Shown: positions 23,401 through 36,400, numbered from the stretch's first letter. The stretch: 64,000 nucleotides of DNA from Asterias amurensis (GCF_032118995.1 NC_092666.1:14086501-14150500), one strand, 5' to 3'. Made by a program: numbers and translations. The notes: generated from the letters alone by a model not told the origin.

Positions 23401-26400
23401 ATTTACATGTATTTATTATGCACCTTTTTCAAGCTGAGTAGGGACCTCAAAAATATGAACACTTTTTGTCACAAGTCTACAGTTATACAAGCAATCAGCT
23501 GCACAAGTCAAGCTAACAAATGTACATTAATTTTGAATTTTTGGGGGTTGAAATAAGAAAACTTGATACAGCTTAGCCTGGAGTGCCCCTTTTTAAATCG
23601 CAGGTCGCTGGCTCAAATCCTGCTCCAGTCAATGTTTTCATTGTTTAAACCCAAATTATTTAAAATTTACCAACTCAGTCAATTTGCAGTTTATTAAAAA
23701 TGGCAATTATCACAAAGGTCAAATTGCATTGCCTGTTTTGCCAGTAAAAAGATACTGTAAATTTGAAATTACAAAAACATAGAACGAGAAATGACAACAA
23801 CAAAAAGGTACGTACACACTCACAATAAAAAACGGGCAATTAATTAAATTCAAGTGAATTAATATTAATTATAATAATAAAACCACCTTTATTGTGCGCA
23901 TTTCATCATAACAATTTTCAAAAGGGCATTAGAAAAATCTACAACAGCATAAAATCAGCACAGATCAAGAAAAACAGCACAGAGCAAAGATAGTGACAAT
24001 TTGTAAACTGACTACTAGTTATTTTGGGGATGGTTGACAACAACATTCAGTTGGGGAACGGTTAAAGGGAAGGTACACCATGTGGTAATTACTCAAAACA
24101 AATATTAACTTAAAAACTGACTTGGTAACGAGCATTGGAGAGCTGTTGATAGTATAAAACATTCTGGGAAACGACTCCCTCTGAAGTACCGTAGTTTTTG
24201 AGAAAGAGGTAATTTCTCACTAAAATAATAAAAGACTTCTAGCTAGAGGTCCTTTATTCTTATCTGAAAACACACAAATTCGTCCAACAAGGGTGTTTTT
24301 TCTTTTATCATTTCTCACAACTCGATGACCGATTGAGCCCAAATTTTCACAGGCTTGTTATTTTATGGCTCTGATGGGATACACCAAGTGAAAAGACTGG
24401 TGTTTGACAATTACCAAACGTGTACCTTCCCTTTAAGTGTATCTAAGTTATTTTCACAAGGCTGGGATTGCAGCAATCCTTAAAGTTGGAACGAAAATGA
24501 GACTGAGAGAGTAACTTACCATTTTGGTTGTCTGACATATCGGGATGATATCCCCAAGTTTAATGATGCCGATGTTGATCTTGCATTTCCGACGCCGTTC
24601 GATCTCATTATGCGAGTCTCTCTTCTTTCTGTCTTGTCTAATTAGAAGAAGCGACAGATTCAGAAGATTGAGAGAAAGAAAAGAAAAAAAAAAATCAAAA
24701 TGAGTCAACTTTAACGGAAGCCAGTCTGATGTACAGTGTAATAATTAACACTTACATTATACAATTTTTTTAACAATTTTGTTATGAAAGTCGCCTGACA
24801 CACAAGGCCTGAAGGCCACTTCAAGGTGTGGGCTACAATTATTTTTTTCCAGAGGCCATTGCCACCTACTCCTAGGGCTAAAACAGGGTTACCCCTTTCA
24901 CAGTCCATACGAATGTAGACTTGGGTATCTTCAATTCGAAGCCTAGCCGGTAGAGCAGAAAGCACTACCTCCCCAATTTTATGTAGCAAGTGTCACGACC
25001 GGGATCCGAACCCACACCCTGCTGATCAAACACTAGTGCTTGAATTCGGCCATGACACTGCCACAAATAATAAGGAACAAACCACATGTGATTTTAAAAC
25101 CACAATGTCCTTTTAAATCTGTGTAACTTGGCATTAAACCAACGATTGTATTATTCTTATGTGCCAATGGAAGCTAAATTTCTGTACATGTATGTGGACA
25201 ATAAAACCTTAGCCTCAATTAAAAAGAATATTAAAAAAAAAAAAAAAAACAAGAAACAAAGCAAGTACATGTACCATCACGAAAGGCCTAGATTGTGCAA
25301 GTCACACATTCAACAATTTTGGAACCTCCTTATTCAAATGATGTCTCGCACATAGGGTCTGTTAAGAGACTGGTTTACTTACGAGACGTCTGTGGTAATG
25401 TTGTGCATCTGCAGTCCCATCTCCAATGGAGTGGTTGTCAACAACTGTTGAGCCATCACTGTAAATAGTAAGAAAACAGAAATAAGTATTAAATACTTGA
25501 GCCATCCATGTAAATAATTAAAAAAAAAAAAATAACAAGTGTTAATGCTTGTTTTAAGTACAATTGCACAAGCTCAAATTCCAAACCTTCTTTGAGCACG
25601 AGTGGCACACTTAATTAATAATAATCTTCACGAACATGATGAAAACTCAACTTTTCCAAGTCTAGTACAGCAGGCCTGAAACTTCAAGGAGGCAACGAAG
25701 GCGATTGCCTCCATGACCCCTGGTCATTGCCTTGGTGCCCTTGGAATGCTCCAGTAGAAATTTACAATTTCCTCATAGGGTGCCCCTTACCGAGGAGAAA
25801 ATGCCTTAGTGCCTATTCCCTTTCAAAAACGAAGCATACAGGCCCGAGTACAGCAAATACATGTTACATTATGCAGAGCTCAGAAAAAAAATCCCAGTGC
25901 TTATTTTGCAAACCATAACCCTTTCCTTTTGTCAATTCAGGCTTTTATCCAAATATTTTGGGGAATACTAACCCAAAACATGCAAAATGGTTAATAATAA
26001 TAATATTGATAGTAACAATAATACATGTAGCACCTTCTTGTAAGGATTAATGTTCAAATCCATCATGCAATGACGCTCATGACCCCCAAACAGTTATTCT
26101 TGTCATTATGTGTGTGTACAAAGTTAAGGATACATGTACATGTACAGTATTACAAATGTGTATGTTTACGTATAAATTTTATGAAAAGTATAGTAAATAA
26201 ACAGTAGAAAAAGAAAACATATTTTGTGGAAATTGCCTAAAGTTTACATACATGTATTTTGCAAAAGGTCCTCTTCATTGTAGTAATATTGTACAACAGA
26301 CATGCCTATTTTGATTATGTTGACTACACTGTAGTGATTCCAGGGGAAATATGGCTACATGCCAACTCTGCAGCCAGACATGCCAGATGTATCATTTGCA

Positions 26401-29400
26401 CTAGATGTAAGAACATAATTATGCGCATATCTAATGTAGTAGGTCAAAGTATTTTGTACAATGTATACATGTGGGGCAAAAGCATAATGCATAATAAATG
26501 ACTGGTTACAATTGATTGACCAAAATGTGGGAACATTTTGAAGGCCACTAAAATAATGAACAGGTGCGTAGAGAAGATTGCCTCTATTGCCTCATAAATG
26601 TTTTTAAGTGGATTGTAGATACTTTTATCAATTAACTCTTGTAACAAGATCGCTGAGACTGGGCAAATCACCTCTTTAGAACAGGAACATTGTTATAAGA
26701 GGACATCAAAACAAAGAAACACAAAGAAGAAAAGTGATTTAGGACAAGCAGAACCGTTTGTACATAACAGAACTCTGGAACATTGTTATAAGACCCCCTT
26801 CCCACTGGACCCCGCATTGATCTCCCAATTCGAGAAGAGGGCGATCAAGACCCCGAAAAGGGCGATCAAAGGGCGATCAACGAGAAACAGGCTCCAGTGG
26901 GAACGCGAGGGGGGATCAGGATCTGACCGTGCAATTTTGATCCTCCTCGGGAGTCATGGAGGCCTACAAAACTGGGTATTTATGTGCTCGTCAGGTACTC
27001 GTTTGATCTTAAATTAAATGCACACTAAAAAAAAGTATGTTTGTCATTTTTGGGGCAGGGCGGCCCATAACTTTAGCAGGGCAACCAAATCTTTGGCAGG
27101 GGGGCCTAAATTTTAAAAGGGCGGCCCGCCCTCCCAAAACATGTGTGGAGAACACTGCATGGTCTTGTTAGCAGCGACATGCTACATGGACACTGAACTC
27201 ATGTGCGCGTTTTAACGCACAAAGAACAGTTATCGTCCAATCATTTGCCTCCTTTGACCCCAGTAAGGGAGCTTAACAAATCATTCTTCTGAAGAGTCAC
27301 CGGTCTCAAAGTATCAGTAATGTGATTAACGCACGAAAGAGACAGGAACCATCAAAAGCTAAAATATGGCCCCTGAACATGTCTGGAAGTATCGCCGGGA
27401 GAAAAGTCACACAATTTTGGCATTTTACTTGATTATATCGTTAAAAGGGTATTTATTTATGGTAACAATAGTGTTCTGACCCGGTCTTTACTGCGTGTTA
27501 ATGACATTATATTGATGTAACTTGCACTGTACACTCATAAGGCACCTAAAGCCATTTACGTGTAAGATTTGAATGTTGTCTGGTACAATGACAGGGGTTT
27601 CTCTTAACTTTTTTTTCAATCGCCTGCCGGGCGCGTCACCCAGAAATCTTGATCACCTCGCATGCTTTTTCACTAGCCCGCATGTATTATTGATACACAC
27701 AATTCGAGCTGTTAAATTTTTTTTTTAAATCACGGAAATGAGGTCCTTGGAGTTGCATTTTTTGATGATTTTATCTTTGAATTTATGCCCTAAATTATCC
27801 CTTTACCATCAAAAACCATTTTAATGAATTTGTGGTTTGAGGATTGGTTATTTCGAACAAGTTTAGAACTCCGTTTGCCACAAAATGTTTGTAAATCATT
27901 GATCGGTCAATGAGAAATAATTCAATGAACTTTGCCCCGCAACGCCCTCTGTCGGCAAAAATTGTTATTAGAATTCCTCCAAGGTTGTGCATTGTGCACT
28001 ATCTGCAGGCGTAGTGTTCAACGTGTGGCAATTCTAAGTTACATGTACGTTCGTGAACATGTACTGCGTTGAAGTCTAGCCAAGAAGATCATATTGGATT
28101 TATTAACATCCTTCAACGGCCAATCAAAGCGTGCCTATGGGAGTTAGAATGGACTTTGGTCGACCGTGTGTGTTGTGTACATATTATGTGCTCTCCATGC
28201 TGCATGGACTAGTGCAATGGTCGACTGGGTGTGGATACTCATACTTGATTATATGTGTTTTCCGAAAAATGAGGACAGCTACTCAGATCCCAATCGCCCC
28301 AAATTAAATCTAGCAAATATCTAGTCTTGTCAAACTTACTATTTTAAAAGGTTTAGTAAAAGTTTCCTTTTGGATTTGCCACTGTACCCTCTTTTACATG
28401 TATGTAAAAAGGAACAACTCTTTGACCTGTTGACTCGCCCAGCGGGCTAGTGAGAAAAAGTTTTGACTCGCTCAACGCTATTTTCGCTCGCATTTGGCGA
28501 CCGCTAATTTGGAACCTGAATGACATGTACATTGTACACAAATACCAGTCACAAGTCACCACTTAAGTTTGCATTCCTCAGAGATAGAGAAAGTACCTAC
28601 ATGTAGCACTGAACCACAATTCCAGATCAGAGGACATGGATCTCGCTTCTACATGTACATCCCGCACTGCAGCAGTCAGGTCTATGTATCATCATTCTTT
28701 CCTCGCACAATTAGGGACTGGAACTGCTTGAAGACGGACCCTGCACTCTCACACTCTCTAGATGCATTCAAGAATGCACTGAGGGTCTCACCTACATGTA
28801 GTTAGTAATCTTGCTGGCCAGTTTTTACTTGCACCACATATATTTTTGCACCTGATTGGCTTACGGTCCCATGGTTTCAAGCGTGCGCCCAGCCACAGTG
28901 CGGTAATCTTCAAATTTTCTGAAGCAGCACTTTAACATGTTTAAAGGAAGAAGAAGCGCAATGTAACATGTAGTTACGGTGAACGGTGAACACCCATACA
29001 CAACTCTGAATGGATGTGTATGGCACAATGGTACCAGGGTCTGCTCATCTTGAGGTTGCTACACAAAAGCTTGCCCTGAATGATGTGACATACATGTAGC
29101 AACTGTCTCTATAGTCTGAGGAATTCAAATGCAAGTACACATTGTGACTTGAAACAAGTCATTATACCAGACTGACATTATTCTTATCAGTTCAACGCTA
29201 ACAAAATTAACATTTCAAACGATTCGTAACTTAACGATCCCTTCTCACACTATGCGTCAAGTACAAAACAATGCATATATATAGGTTTGTTAAAGTTGAA
29301 AAATAAACAACGCCCACCATTGCACATGGCAGATGGGGCAGATTCAAAATAGTGCTTTGAGTTTGTCATTGTCATTGTCTATTTATGAGCATTTGTTTTA

Positions 29401-30339
29401 AAGGTACTGGGCCCAACAAACTTAACATTTGTAAATGTTCTGAACAAAAATATTGAAATAAATGATGTGCACTTTTCGTTAGCCTATGGTTCTTGTAAAC
29501 CCTCAGGTTGTCTACGATCCGTCTTCTTTAAATTTCAGGGTTCTCTGTGAACTTCATCATGATCATGGGTTATCATTTCTTGAAAAGTTTGGTGCAATCA
29601 CTTTTTCTATTGTTAAAAATAAAACAGTAGGCTATCTAATTTACTCAAGATGAGATATTTATTTCTGCCAAAGTGAGTGAAAACGTGGTGGCAGGATATT
29701 TGACATATTCACCATTTTTGCATTTTGTTTTGGGGTCATTCTCAACATTTGTCCGTATCTGCTGTGAGTCACAGAGTTGCAGTTGGTATTTTCAATTTTG
29801 TTCTGGATAAACATGACACTTTGGGCGGATAATAAACCACTCTTACCACTCCAGGTCCGAGTTGGATTTTGTAAATCATCAGTTTTGTTTGCTGTTCTGT
29901 TGACGTTATATCTCAAAAAAAGTATTTTATTTAATATTTTTAAAAAATTAAATTATGCCTTGCCCGCTGCCGTCAGCCGTCCCCGCCATTTCCAGGACCA
30001 GAATCTCCATTCTTCAAACACGCCAAAATAAAACTCATGTAACATGTTGGTATACAAAGGCACAAGTGCTATATTTAATATTTGTTTCATTACTTCTATT
30101 CCAGAAGACTTCGGCATCACATTTATAAACAAGGAAAGAACATAAAATGTGCCGTTTTATCCTATTCAATTTGTGCACGATTTACAATGCAAAAACGTAC
30201 CTGTTTCGACCGTCGTAGCGTTGTCTGTTTCCGACACTTCACCATTCAAGTACTTTTCAGCGGCATTTGTTATCAATTCCGTTCTTCGGTTAACCTCATT
30301 TTCGTCAATTGGATGGCCTCGAAGATCTTCTGTATCCAT
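14425..30339 (-). CDS. USF3: USF3 (KIAA2018) orthologue, bHLH-ZIP transcription factor
   Basis: Five coding exons on the minus strand: 30339-30201, 25458-25383, 24637-24520, 23262-23166 and 21545-14425, all with GT-AG sites and matching phases, giving 2516 residues (human USF3 is about 2245). Residues 76-111 form the basic region and helix 1; H81, E85, R86 and R88 are the E-box-contacting positions, and K89 replaces the arginine of USF1/2, as in human USF3. Exon 4 begins SKNQILEQACLYIDELREQ (helix 2), then AEEIKKLRKENEKLRAENK forms the zipper. The long last exon is low-complexity, rich in Gln, Ser, Thr and Pro, with a Lys/His-rich stretch near residues 846-885 (probable nuclear signal), a 20-residue tandem repeat block (17329-17928) and a conserved C-terminal part including LPTYLPHLPGPILPSP. 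The role is presumed nuclear, sequence-specific transcription control. The start Met at 30339 is the first codon of the exon that joins in frame. Confidence 0.88.
17329..17928 (-). repeat. Ten in-frame 60-bp tandem repeats inside USF3
   Basis: Ten consecutive units of exactly 20 residues, consensus GGMGRSTPEFPNPSPVQTRT, are encoded in the last exon. Units vary at a few positions (A/G/V after the first Gly, D/E, F/Y, Q/P) but never in length. The DNA reads as a 60-bp minisatellite that has stayed in frame. Confidence 0.95.
21560..23160. other. USF3 intron 4, no recognisable element
   Basis: No exon or clear repeat was found between the last two USF3 exons. There are open frames on both strands near 22081-22470 over a short inverted repeat around 22215-22390 (GGATGGTTCTGCGATGGTAA and its complement ATCGCAGAACCATCC), probably a small palindromic element. 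Confidence 0.4.
24062..24436. mobile_element. TTAA-flanked element, family B variant (copy 2)
   Basis: It begins TTAAAGGGAAGGTACACCAT and ends ACGTGTACCTTCCCTTTAA. The interior carries the family B hallmarks GTAATTACTCAAAACAA, GTAACGAGCATTGGAGAGCT, GGGTGTTTTTTCTTTTATCA and CACAGGCTTGTTATTTTATG. It sits in USF3 intron 3, about 85 bases from the exon 3 donor. Confidence 0.8.
24770..25062 (-). mobile_element. tRNA-derived SINE, second type
   Basis: The minus-strand head GTGTCATGGCCGAATTCAAG...GGTTCGGATCCCGGTCGTGA has A- and B-box-like strings on a long-variable-arm tRNA layout (Leu or Ser type). It continues into a non-tRNA body ending GAAGTGGCCTTCAGGCC. In USF3 intron 2. Confidence 0.55.
25670..25990. 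repeat. Dispersed repeat, family G (copy 1)
   Basis: Strings such as GGCAACGAAGGCGATTGCC, TGCCTTGGTGCCCTTG and CAATTTCCTCATAGGG recur in similar order at 33085-33235, and part recurs near 26565-26600. No coding sense was seen. In USF3 intron 1. Confidence 0.5.
26792..26905. mobile_element. Small inverted-repeat element
   Basis: TTCCCACTGGACCCC at the left is complementary to GGCTCCAGTGGGAACG at the right, with a GGGCGATCAA-rich interior. The ends suggest a small MITE, but I could not fix its limits or a duplication. Confidence 0.35.
27590..28530. repeat. Possible diverged repeat with 'CTAGCCCG' strings
   Basis: CACTAGCCCGCATG at about 27671 and CAGCGGGCTAGTGAGAAAAA at about 28440 are in inverse orientation, resembling the palindromic element at 55056-55331. 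Limits are uncertain, and it may be two separate fragments in USF3 intron 1. Confidence 0.3.
28615..28805 (+). mobile_element. LINE reverse-transcriptase C-terminal fragment
   Basis: The frame reads YVSSFFPRTIRDWNCLKTDP and SLDAFKNALR, the pattern that closes ORF2 of many non-LTR retrotransposons (FFPRTIRxWNxL...SLDxFKxxL). Only about 60 codons remain. In USF3 intron 1. Confidence 0.65.
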
Positions 30340-31427
30340 AATGATGGAATGGAGTGAAAATTTACACTCCCATACACGTTATTTTGTTCAAAATTTTAAT
30401 TGTTTATGTCAAAGAAAATTAATAGCGAATGACTTGTCGCCATTTTGACTTGCTCTTAAAATGTCTGATACCAGCCTCTTTGCCACATTGCTTTTGTACA
30501 CAGTCTTCGGTTTGGGACCAGTCTCAAGTTCAACAGCCTCGTTTCTAAAATTGCAACATTATAAAATTTGTATTTCAATAGAGGGCGCTGTAACTTTTGG
30601 GCGATCTAGTTCGCTTATATTCACAATGCTCTATGCGGCATCACTAATCATCATCGATGTTGAGGTCTCATTGAATACAATGAAAATAGTGTATCTTGCG
30701 GTTTGCAAAAAATAACATTATAACGTGCCAACGGGGGCGGGGTTTAGGGGGCATCCCTCTTCTGTATGGGGGGTGGGGTGGGGTGGCGTGTTGCACCATA
30801 CTGATGGGAATTGATCATCTTTCTTTTTCGCTAAAGATTAAAAACAAAAAAACAAATGTACGATTTTCTAATAATGTGACTCCGAGAAAGAATTAGCCTG
30901 AAATTGGTAGAAATATTGAGGCCCAGCTAACATTTTGCATTGCAGCCAGCATCATCGTTGACAAAAAGATGTAGATCAGAGTTACAAATGTAGGGGGAAC
31001 ATTCGCTTCCCGTCCCATATCCAGTGCTGTTAGTAACCCCCCCCCCCCCCTGCAAGTGTCAACGAACGCTGGGCCAAAGTTCATGGAGAAACAACAAAGA
31101 AAATTATGCTTACCGGAAAATTAAGGTTACCAGACAAACTATCATTCCACATGTATAATCTGGGATTGGTATCCTCATTTTTGCTAAGGAGACAATAAAT
31201 TGTTATGCAATATTACCTGCTAAGGCAGCTGAGCTCTATGAAATGGTTATAATAGTAGTAAACAGAGATTGACAACATTTAATAAAGTCAACATGATGTT
31301 TAAATTATTCACAATTTTAGTAACTCCTCCAAAACTCACTTTTAAATTCCTGTCTTGTTTCGACAAATACAATGCAATAAAATCGTATAACCTCTATGGT
31401 ATAACATAGAACATAAATAGATATATT
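30340..31427. other. USF3 upstream region
   Basis: This is the 5' flank of USF3. The 5' UTR and promoter must lie just above 30339 but I see no TATA box or other motif I can support. A palindromic family C-like element occupies roughly 31070-31243 (GGGCCAAAGTTCATGGAG...GAGCTCTATGAAATGG). A C-run is at 31037-31050. Confidence 0.4.
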
Positions 31428-31569
31428 GCCCTTCTCAAAACCAAGCTTGAGTTCCGGCTTAGGCTATGGGAGTTGTTTTGAAAAGGTGTGTTTTTTTCGG
31501 TCCAAGGCTTCATACTGGCTGATGCCTAATAAAGTCAAAGCCGAAGCCGAAGCTGTTTCGAAAAGGGCT
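31428..31569. mobile_element. Palindromic MITE-like element, family E (copy 4)
   Basis: The ends GCCCTTCTCAAAACCAAGC and AAGCTGTTTCGAAAAGGGC are inverted and diverged relative to the other three copies. Confidence 0.5.
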
Positions 31570-32518
31570 TTAGTTGGTCGAATCTGATAAAACATTAATA
31601 GCTATTTCATTTTCAAGAAGTAATAATTTAAAATGACTTTGTACCCATTGTTCATTTTAATGATTAAGAAAATATAATTAGCTGTTAGCAAAGTGCTTAC
31701 CAACTAAAAGGACGTATGGTATAGGATGAAACATGAAGTGTGAATGATATAATGATCATCTTTAAAGTTTGGGCTCAGATTAAGTGCAAGAAAAAAGTCA
31801 GTAGTGTCCATTGATAAAAGCCTTGCTTCCATACAGCCGACAATAGTATTCAGGTATTGGTACTTAGTAAAAGTATTACTTAGTATTACTTAGTTAAAAA
31901 CTAGAGTTAGCTGTTTCAAACTTTTTACCAACCAAAAGGGCCTATGGTGTAAATGCAAAACATAATGTTTCTAACATCAGGCCATTAACTATTATTTTAG
32001 TGTTTTTACGCCGAATAAATAATAATAATAATAACAACATCAGAATGATTCTGTTTCAACTATAGGCCTAAGGACCATACTGCAGTCAAAATTCTGTCAG
32101 AATTATATTTTAGATACCAGAAATATATTCAAGAATGAAAAGAAGTGGTGGAATTTTGTCGTTTTGCCAAAAAAAAAACATGTGTCTCGCACGTCAATTC
32201 TCTGTGGAAAAACATATCTCAGCATGTAATTGATTTTGTGTAGACCCTTGCTATTTAAAGTAGGATTTTGACCATTTCAAAGTTGCTCGTAATGTGAGTG
32301 TTATTTTAGAAGATACAACATTTTCCACTGACACGACTAAAGGGTAGACATCAACCATTGGTGCGTGTATTCAACACTTCCATTGCCTTCCGCCTTTTCG
32401 CTATAGTGTCGCTGGTTCCCTTATGCCCTTTACACATGTTTAGCATGGAACAGGCTATCTAGACCACAGAAGAAACCATGGTCAGAGGCTGGTTCTAAAT
32501 GGTCGACCAACGAAGTCA

Positions 32519-33000
32519 ATATGGAAAGGTTTCAAAATACACCGTGTAATGACTATCTCTAATGAGTTGGGGTGGTTCTGAAAACAACCATTGGTTTTTA
32601 ATTTGTATTGTTTGTTTAATTGTTGTCCCTTTGTTTACTTCACTTACATGTTCTGCTTCATAGTAATATTTACATTGTTTAACCATGGTTAAACCTTTGT
32701 GTAGTTATCTACCGTAGTGGTATGTATTTATTTATTCGTCTATTTAGTGCTGTATTCCTGTTTTGTTCTGTAATCTTGTAACGGGCACAACCACCACAAG
32801 CCTCGGCTTTTAGGATGATGCCTCCATGTGATGTGAATGTGGAAATAAATGTTTTATTGATTGATTGATTGGTTTCAACTTGATGTTTCGATCAGTATGC
32901 TCTGATCGTCTTCTGGAGAAAGTAGTCAACAATATGGTCAACCAGCCTGGGTTTGAGTTAAAATAGTCAACGTTTAGTTAACCATGGTGTACACTCAAAC
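32519..33000. mobile_element. Family F-like element split by a LINE tail
   Basis: The left part GGAAAGGTTTCAAAATACAC...GAGTTGGGGTGGTTCTGAAA matches family F. It is interrupted at about 32594 and resumes at about 32869 with GGTTTCAACTTGATGTTTCGATCAG. The interrupting piece is listed separately. Confidence 0.5.
32595..32873 (+). mobile_element. LINE 3'-end fragment with ATTG tail
   Basis: TTGTAACGGGCACAACCACC...GGAAATAAATGTTTTATTG followed by (ATTG) repeats is a typical non-LTR 3' end, similar to the tail at 2200-2240. ATTGGTTT stands on both sides and could be an 8-bp target duplication. Confidence 0.55.
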
Positions 33001-33084
33001 TTGCTCAAAGAGGGGCACACGTAGAAACGTGTGCAGATGTTACTTTGAACATTCTTAATTAAGTGTGGTATGTTAAAAACATGC

Positions 33085-33240
33085 AAGCCTGGACTTCGAA
33101 CATGCCAAAGAGGTCATGGTCCCTGTTGCCCCTGATTTTGGCCTTGGTGCCCTTAAAAAGTTTCCCATTGACTTCAAGATTTTCCTATGGAAATGCACTT
33201 TTCAAACTGAAAATGGCCTTCCAATGTGTTCAAAGATGAA
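33085..33240. repeat. Dispersed repeat, family G (copy 2)
   Basis: It resembles 25670-25990 in strings such as GGCCTTGGTGCCCTTAAAAA and GATTTTCCTATGGAAATGC. Located in the region just downstream of SRPRA, possibly in its 3' UTR. Confidence 0.45.
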
Positions 33241-33435
33241 AAGATGTTAATCTGCCATCATGCAAAGTTTCAAATCCTACTTATTATGAAAGAAATATTC
33301 CCCACTTTACAGCTAATGCTTAAATAAGCTGATGGAGTGGTATGATAAAATGTTTCTTGATTAGGAAGAGCTTTTTGTATACGTTTGCAAGGTGAGTTTT
33401 GGGCTTTTGTCTTCTCATGGAGGGAGGGTGCTCTT

Positions 33436-36400
33436 TTAGGCTTTGAGGAGGGCGTTGACGACAGCTTTGACGTTGAGCTTGCGGAGATCACGGTAAGTCT
33501 GTCCGGTGCCGACAAACACGATGGGCTGGCCTGTGGTGTATGTCATAGAGATAGCTGCCCCAACCTGTAAACAAAAGAAGAAAACAAATGAACGATTAAG
33601 TTAAGGAATTAATCAGTTGTTTTGTGAAAGTTTCAACTGAATACAGTGTCCAACCGAAGAACAGAAAACAATTGTCACAATATTTTCATCAAGAACTTTG
33701 CTTGTTCAGAAAAACAGCAAAGAATTGTCACAATAATATGATTTGAGGCATTGCATGGTGAGGTATCAATATATATTTGGTTTGCGGTAACACCATGGGT
33801 GTATCTACTTGCCAGGTAGAGTTTGTTCTTAGAGAGCTATCTGTTATTATTCTACTACCGCGGAGAAGAATTATCGGATGTTCGGGAGACTTCTCAGTTC
33901 TGAAAAGAACTGTTTTGCTTTGTCACATATTTTCATCAAGTATTGGTGAATCCACCCACTTAAGCGAGGTAATAGCAGGTACCAGCTGCATTCTGTTCTT
34001 AAACCTAGACAGCACTGCTCAAATTACCTTGTCATCGATTGTATCAAATTTAGTCAGGACTATTCCATCGATGAGACGGGGTTGCTGCATGTCCGAGTGA
34101 TCGGCCAGGGCGTGATTGAACTTGGTCAGCTGATCCACAGCCTCGTTCCCAACTAGAGCTTCACCAACGAAGAGGACAAGATCAGGCTGGTTGATCTTGA
34201 TGAGCTGATGGAGAGTGTAAAACCATTATATCCTCATGGATAAGAAAATACTTTCAAATGTCACTTTATTATGCTATGGGCATGCTAAGGTTAATCCTTA
34301 AAGGCAGTGGACACTATTGGTAATTACTAAGGTTTATCCTTAAGAGACCATAGCAGCTTCATGCAGCTTGTCAAATACTGCAGAGGTAAACGGTCGCAAT
34401 ATATGACAGATAAGAAAAGGTTTGGGACCAATTTGACATTTCCCAATGTTTCCCATGTTAAAGACAATGGACACTATTGGTAATTGTCAAAGACAAGTCT
34501 TCTCACTTTGTGTATCTCAACATAACAAACCTGTGAAAATTTGAGCTCAATCGGTCATCGAACTTGCGAGATAATAAGGAAAGAACAAAACACCCTTGTC
34601 ACACGAAGTTGTGTACGTTTAGATGGTTGATTTTGAGACCTCAAGTTCTAAATCTGAGGTCTCGAAATCAAATTTGTGGAAAATTACTTCTTTCTCGAAA
34701 AGTACTCCACTTCAGAGGGAGCCATTTCTCACAATGTTTTATACTACCAACCTCTCCCCATTACTCGTTACCAAGTAAGATTTTGTGCTAATTATTGTTT
34801 TGAGTAATTACCAATAGTGTCCACTGCCTTTAAAAAATAGAACACATTTTTGTCTCTCAAAAATTTTAAGTGATTTTTCCAAAAAATATCAGTGAAAACA
34901 AAATATGACAAGACTAGCAATGTCTGGGCGTGTTTTTTCTTCTTTTTTTTCCTTTTCACTACCTGCTTTGTTTGACCGGTAACTGTTAATCAGTTACACG
35001 ATTAACCAGTTAACTCTCCCAACTCTAGTTGAGTCTCACCTTTGACAAGGCTCTCATCAGGGGCTCGTTGTCTTGCATACGTCCTGCTGTATCAATCAGG
35101 ACGACGTCAAAGTGGTAATCACGAGCTGCAAAAAGAATTAACACAGACACAGTCCTCAATCAATTTTAACCTTTAATTCCATATGAATTCAATTCTTTTG
35201 AGTATGGAACTTTACTCACCCATCAGACAAATAGACCTTATGCATTGACGTCATCCAGCCGCCATCTTTGAGGTCAAACGGTGACGAAACAATCGAAACG
35301 CACATAGATTGGCCAATGAACAACCTCCAAGGCGAGGGCGCCGTACTGAAATGACGTCCTGTGCATAAGGTCTATAAGATCAATCTTCTCTTTGTGCTTT
35401 GTTTAAACGTTAAATTGTGTCGATAAATTTTGTTTTTTCCTTTTGATTCTGGTCTTGTTAGCCAAATTCTTGACCATTAATTTGTTCAGCTGCAAGTCCT
35501 GCCAACTTGTGGATCCCCCCCCTTCAAAAAAAAATAAAAATAAAATAAAATACTCCCAAGTGAGCTGAGATGGTTTAATGTAAGAATTAGATGCCCCAGT
35601 GATCAGGGGTAATTATGTTGGAAGCACTTTTAGACGGCCTCCGGGTGTGTACATCGCTATATAAAAATTACTATATTATTATTATTTTGTCCAACAACCT
35701 ACCATATTTAATAGCCTCCATGGCGATACCGGCAGCGTCTTTCCCGTAACCTTTCTCGTACAGCTGGACCGGAGAGCGCCCATCATGTTTTTCGGCGGGA
35801 TGTAGAGCGTTGAGATGACTGGTGTGGGTGCGTAGCTGCTCCACGGCCCCAGCACGGAAAGTGTCGCATGCTGCGATCAAGACGTTGAAACCGTTCTCCA
35901 CCAACCAGAAACAGATCTAGCAATTGACAGCAAATAAAAATGACTGTTTAAGTAGAATTCGCTTTGCATTCGCATTTGCGTGAAGTACGGGCCAGGCTTT
36001 ATGCAGCAAATCCCAGAAGTATTCTTTACCTTGGCCAAGTTTGTGGACTTCCCTACGCCATTCACGCCGCAGAACACCATAGAGTAAGGTCGGCCACGAG
36101 AGCGTGTTTCCATGGCGTCTCGCAAGATGTCGATGCGACGACGGGGAGATAAGATCTGGACCAGAGATTCCTGGATGCCCTCTCGCACCACGGATGTCAC
36201 ACCTGATTGGTTGATTCAAAACAGTATTAACCAATGAATGCAAATTCCCTGTTGAGTTGCTTTTTACCTTACTGCATTCTTTTTCATGGTAAGCACATTG
36301 AGGTCTAGCATAAGGGGGTATATAAATACCTTTTTTTTATATTGTTTGTTTTGAATGAGTGGTTGCACGACAATAAATAATTTAAAAAGCACTTAAACAT

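Noticed and set aside
30461-30715. Hydrophobic 84-residue plus-strand protein divergent from USF3
   Set aside because: No recognisable family or splice sites; composition is typical of chance frames in AT-rich DNA.
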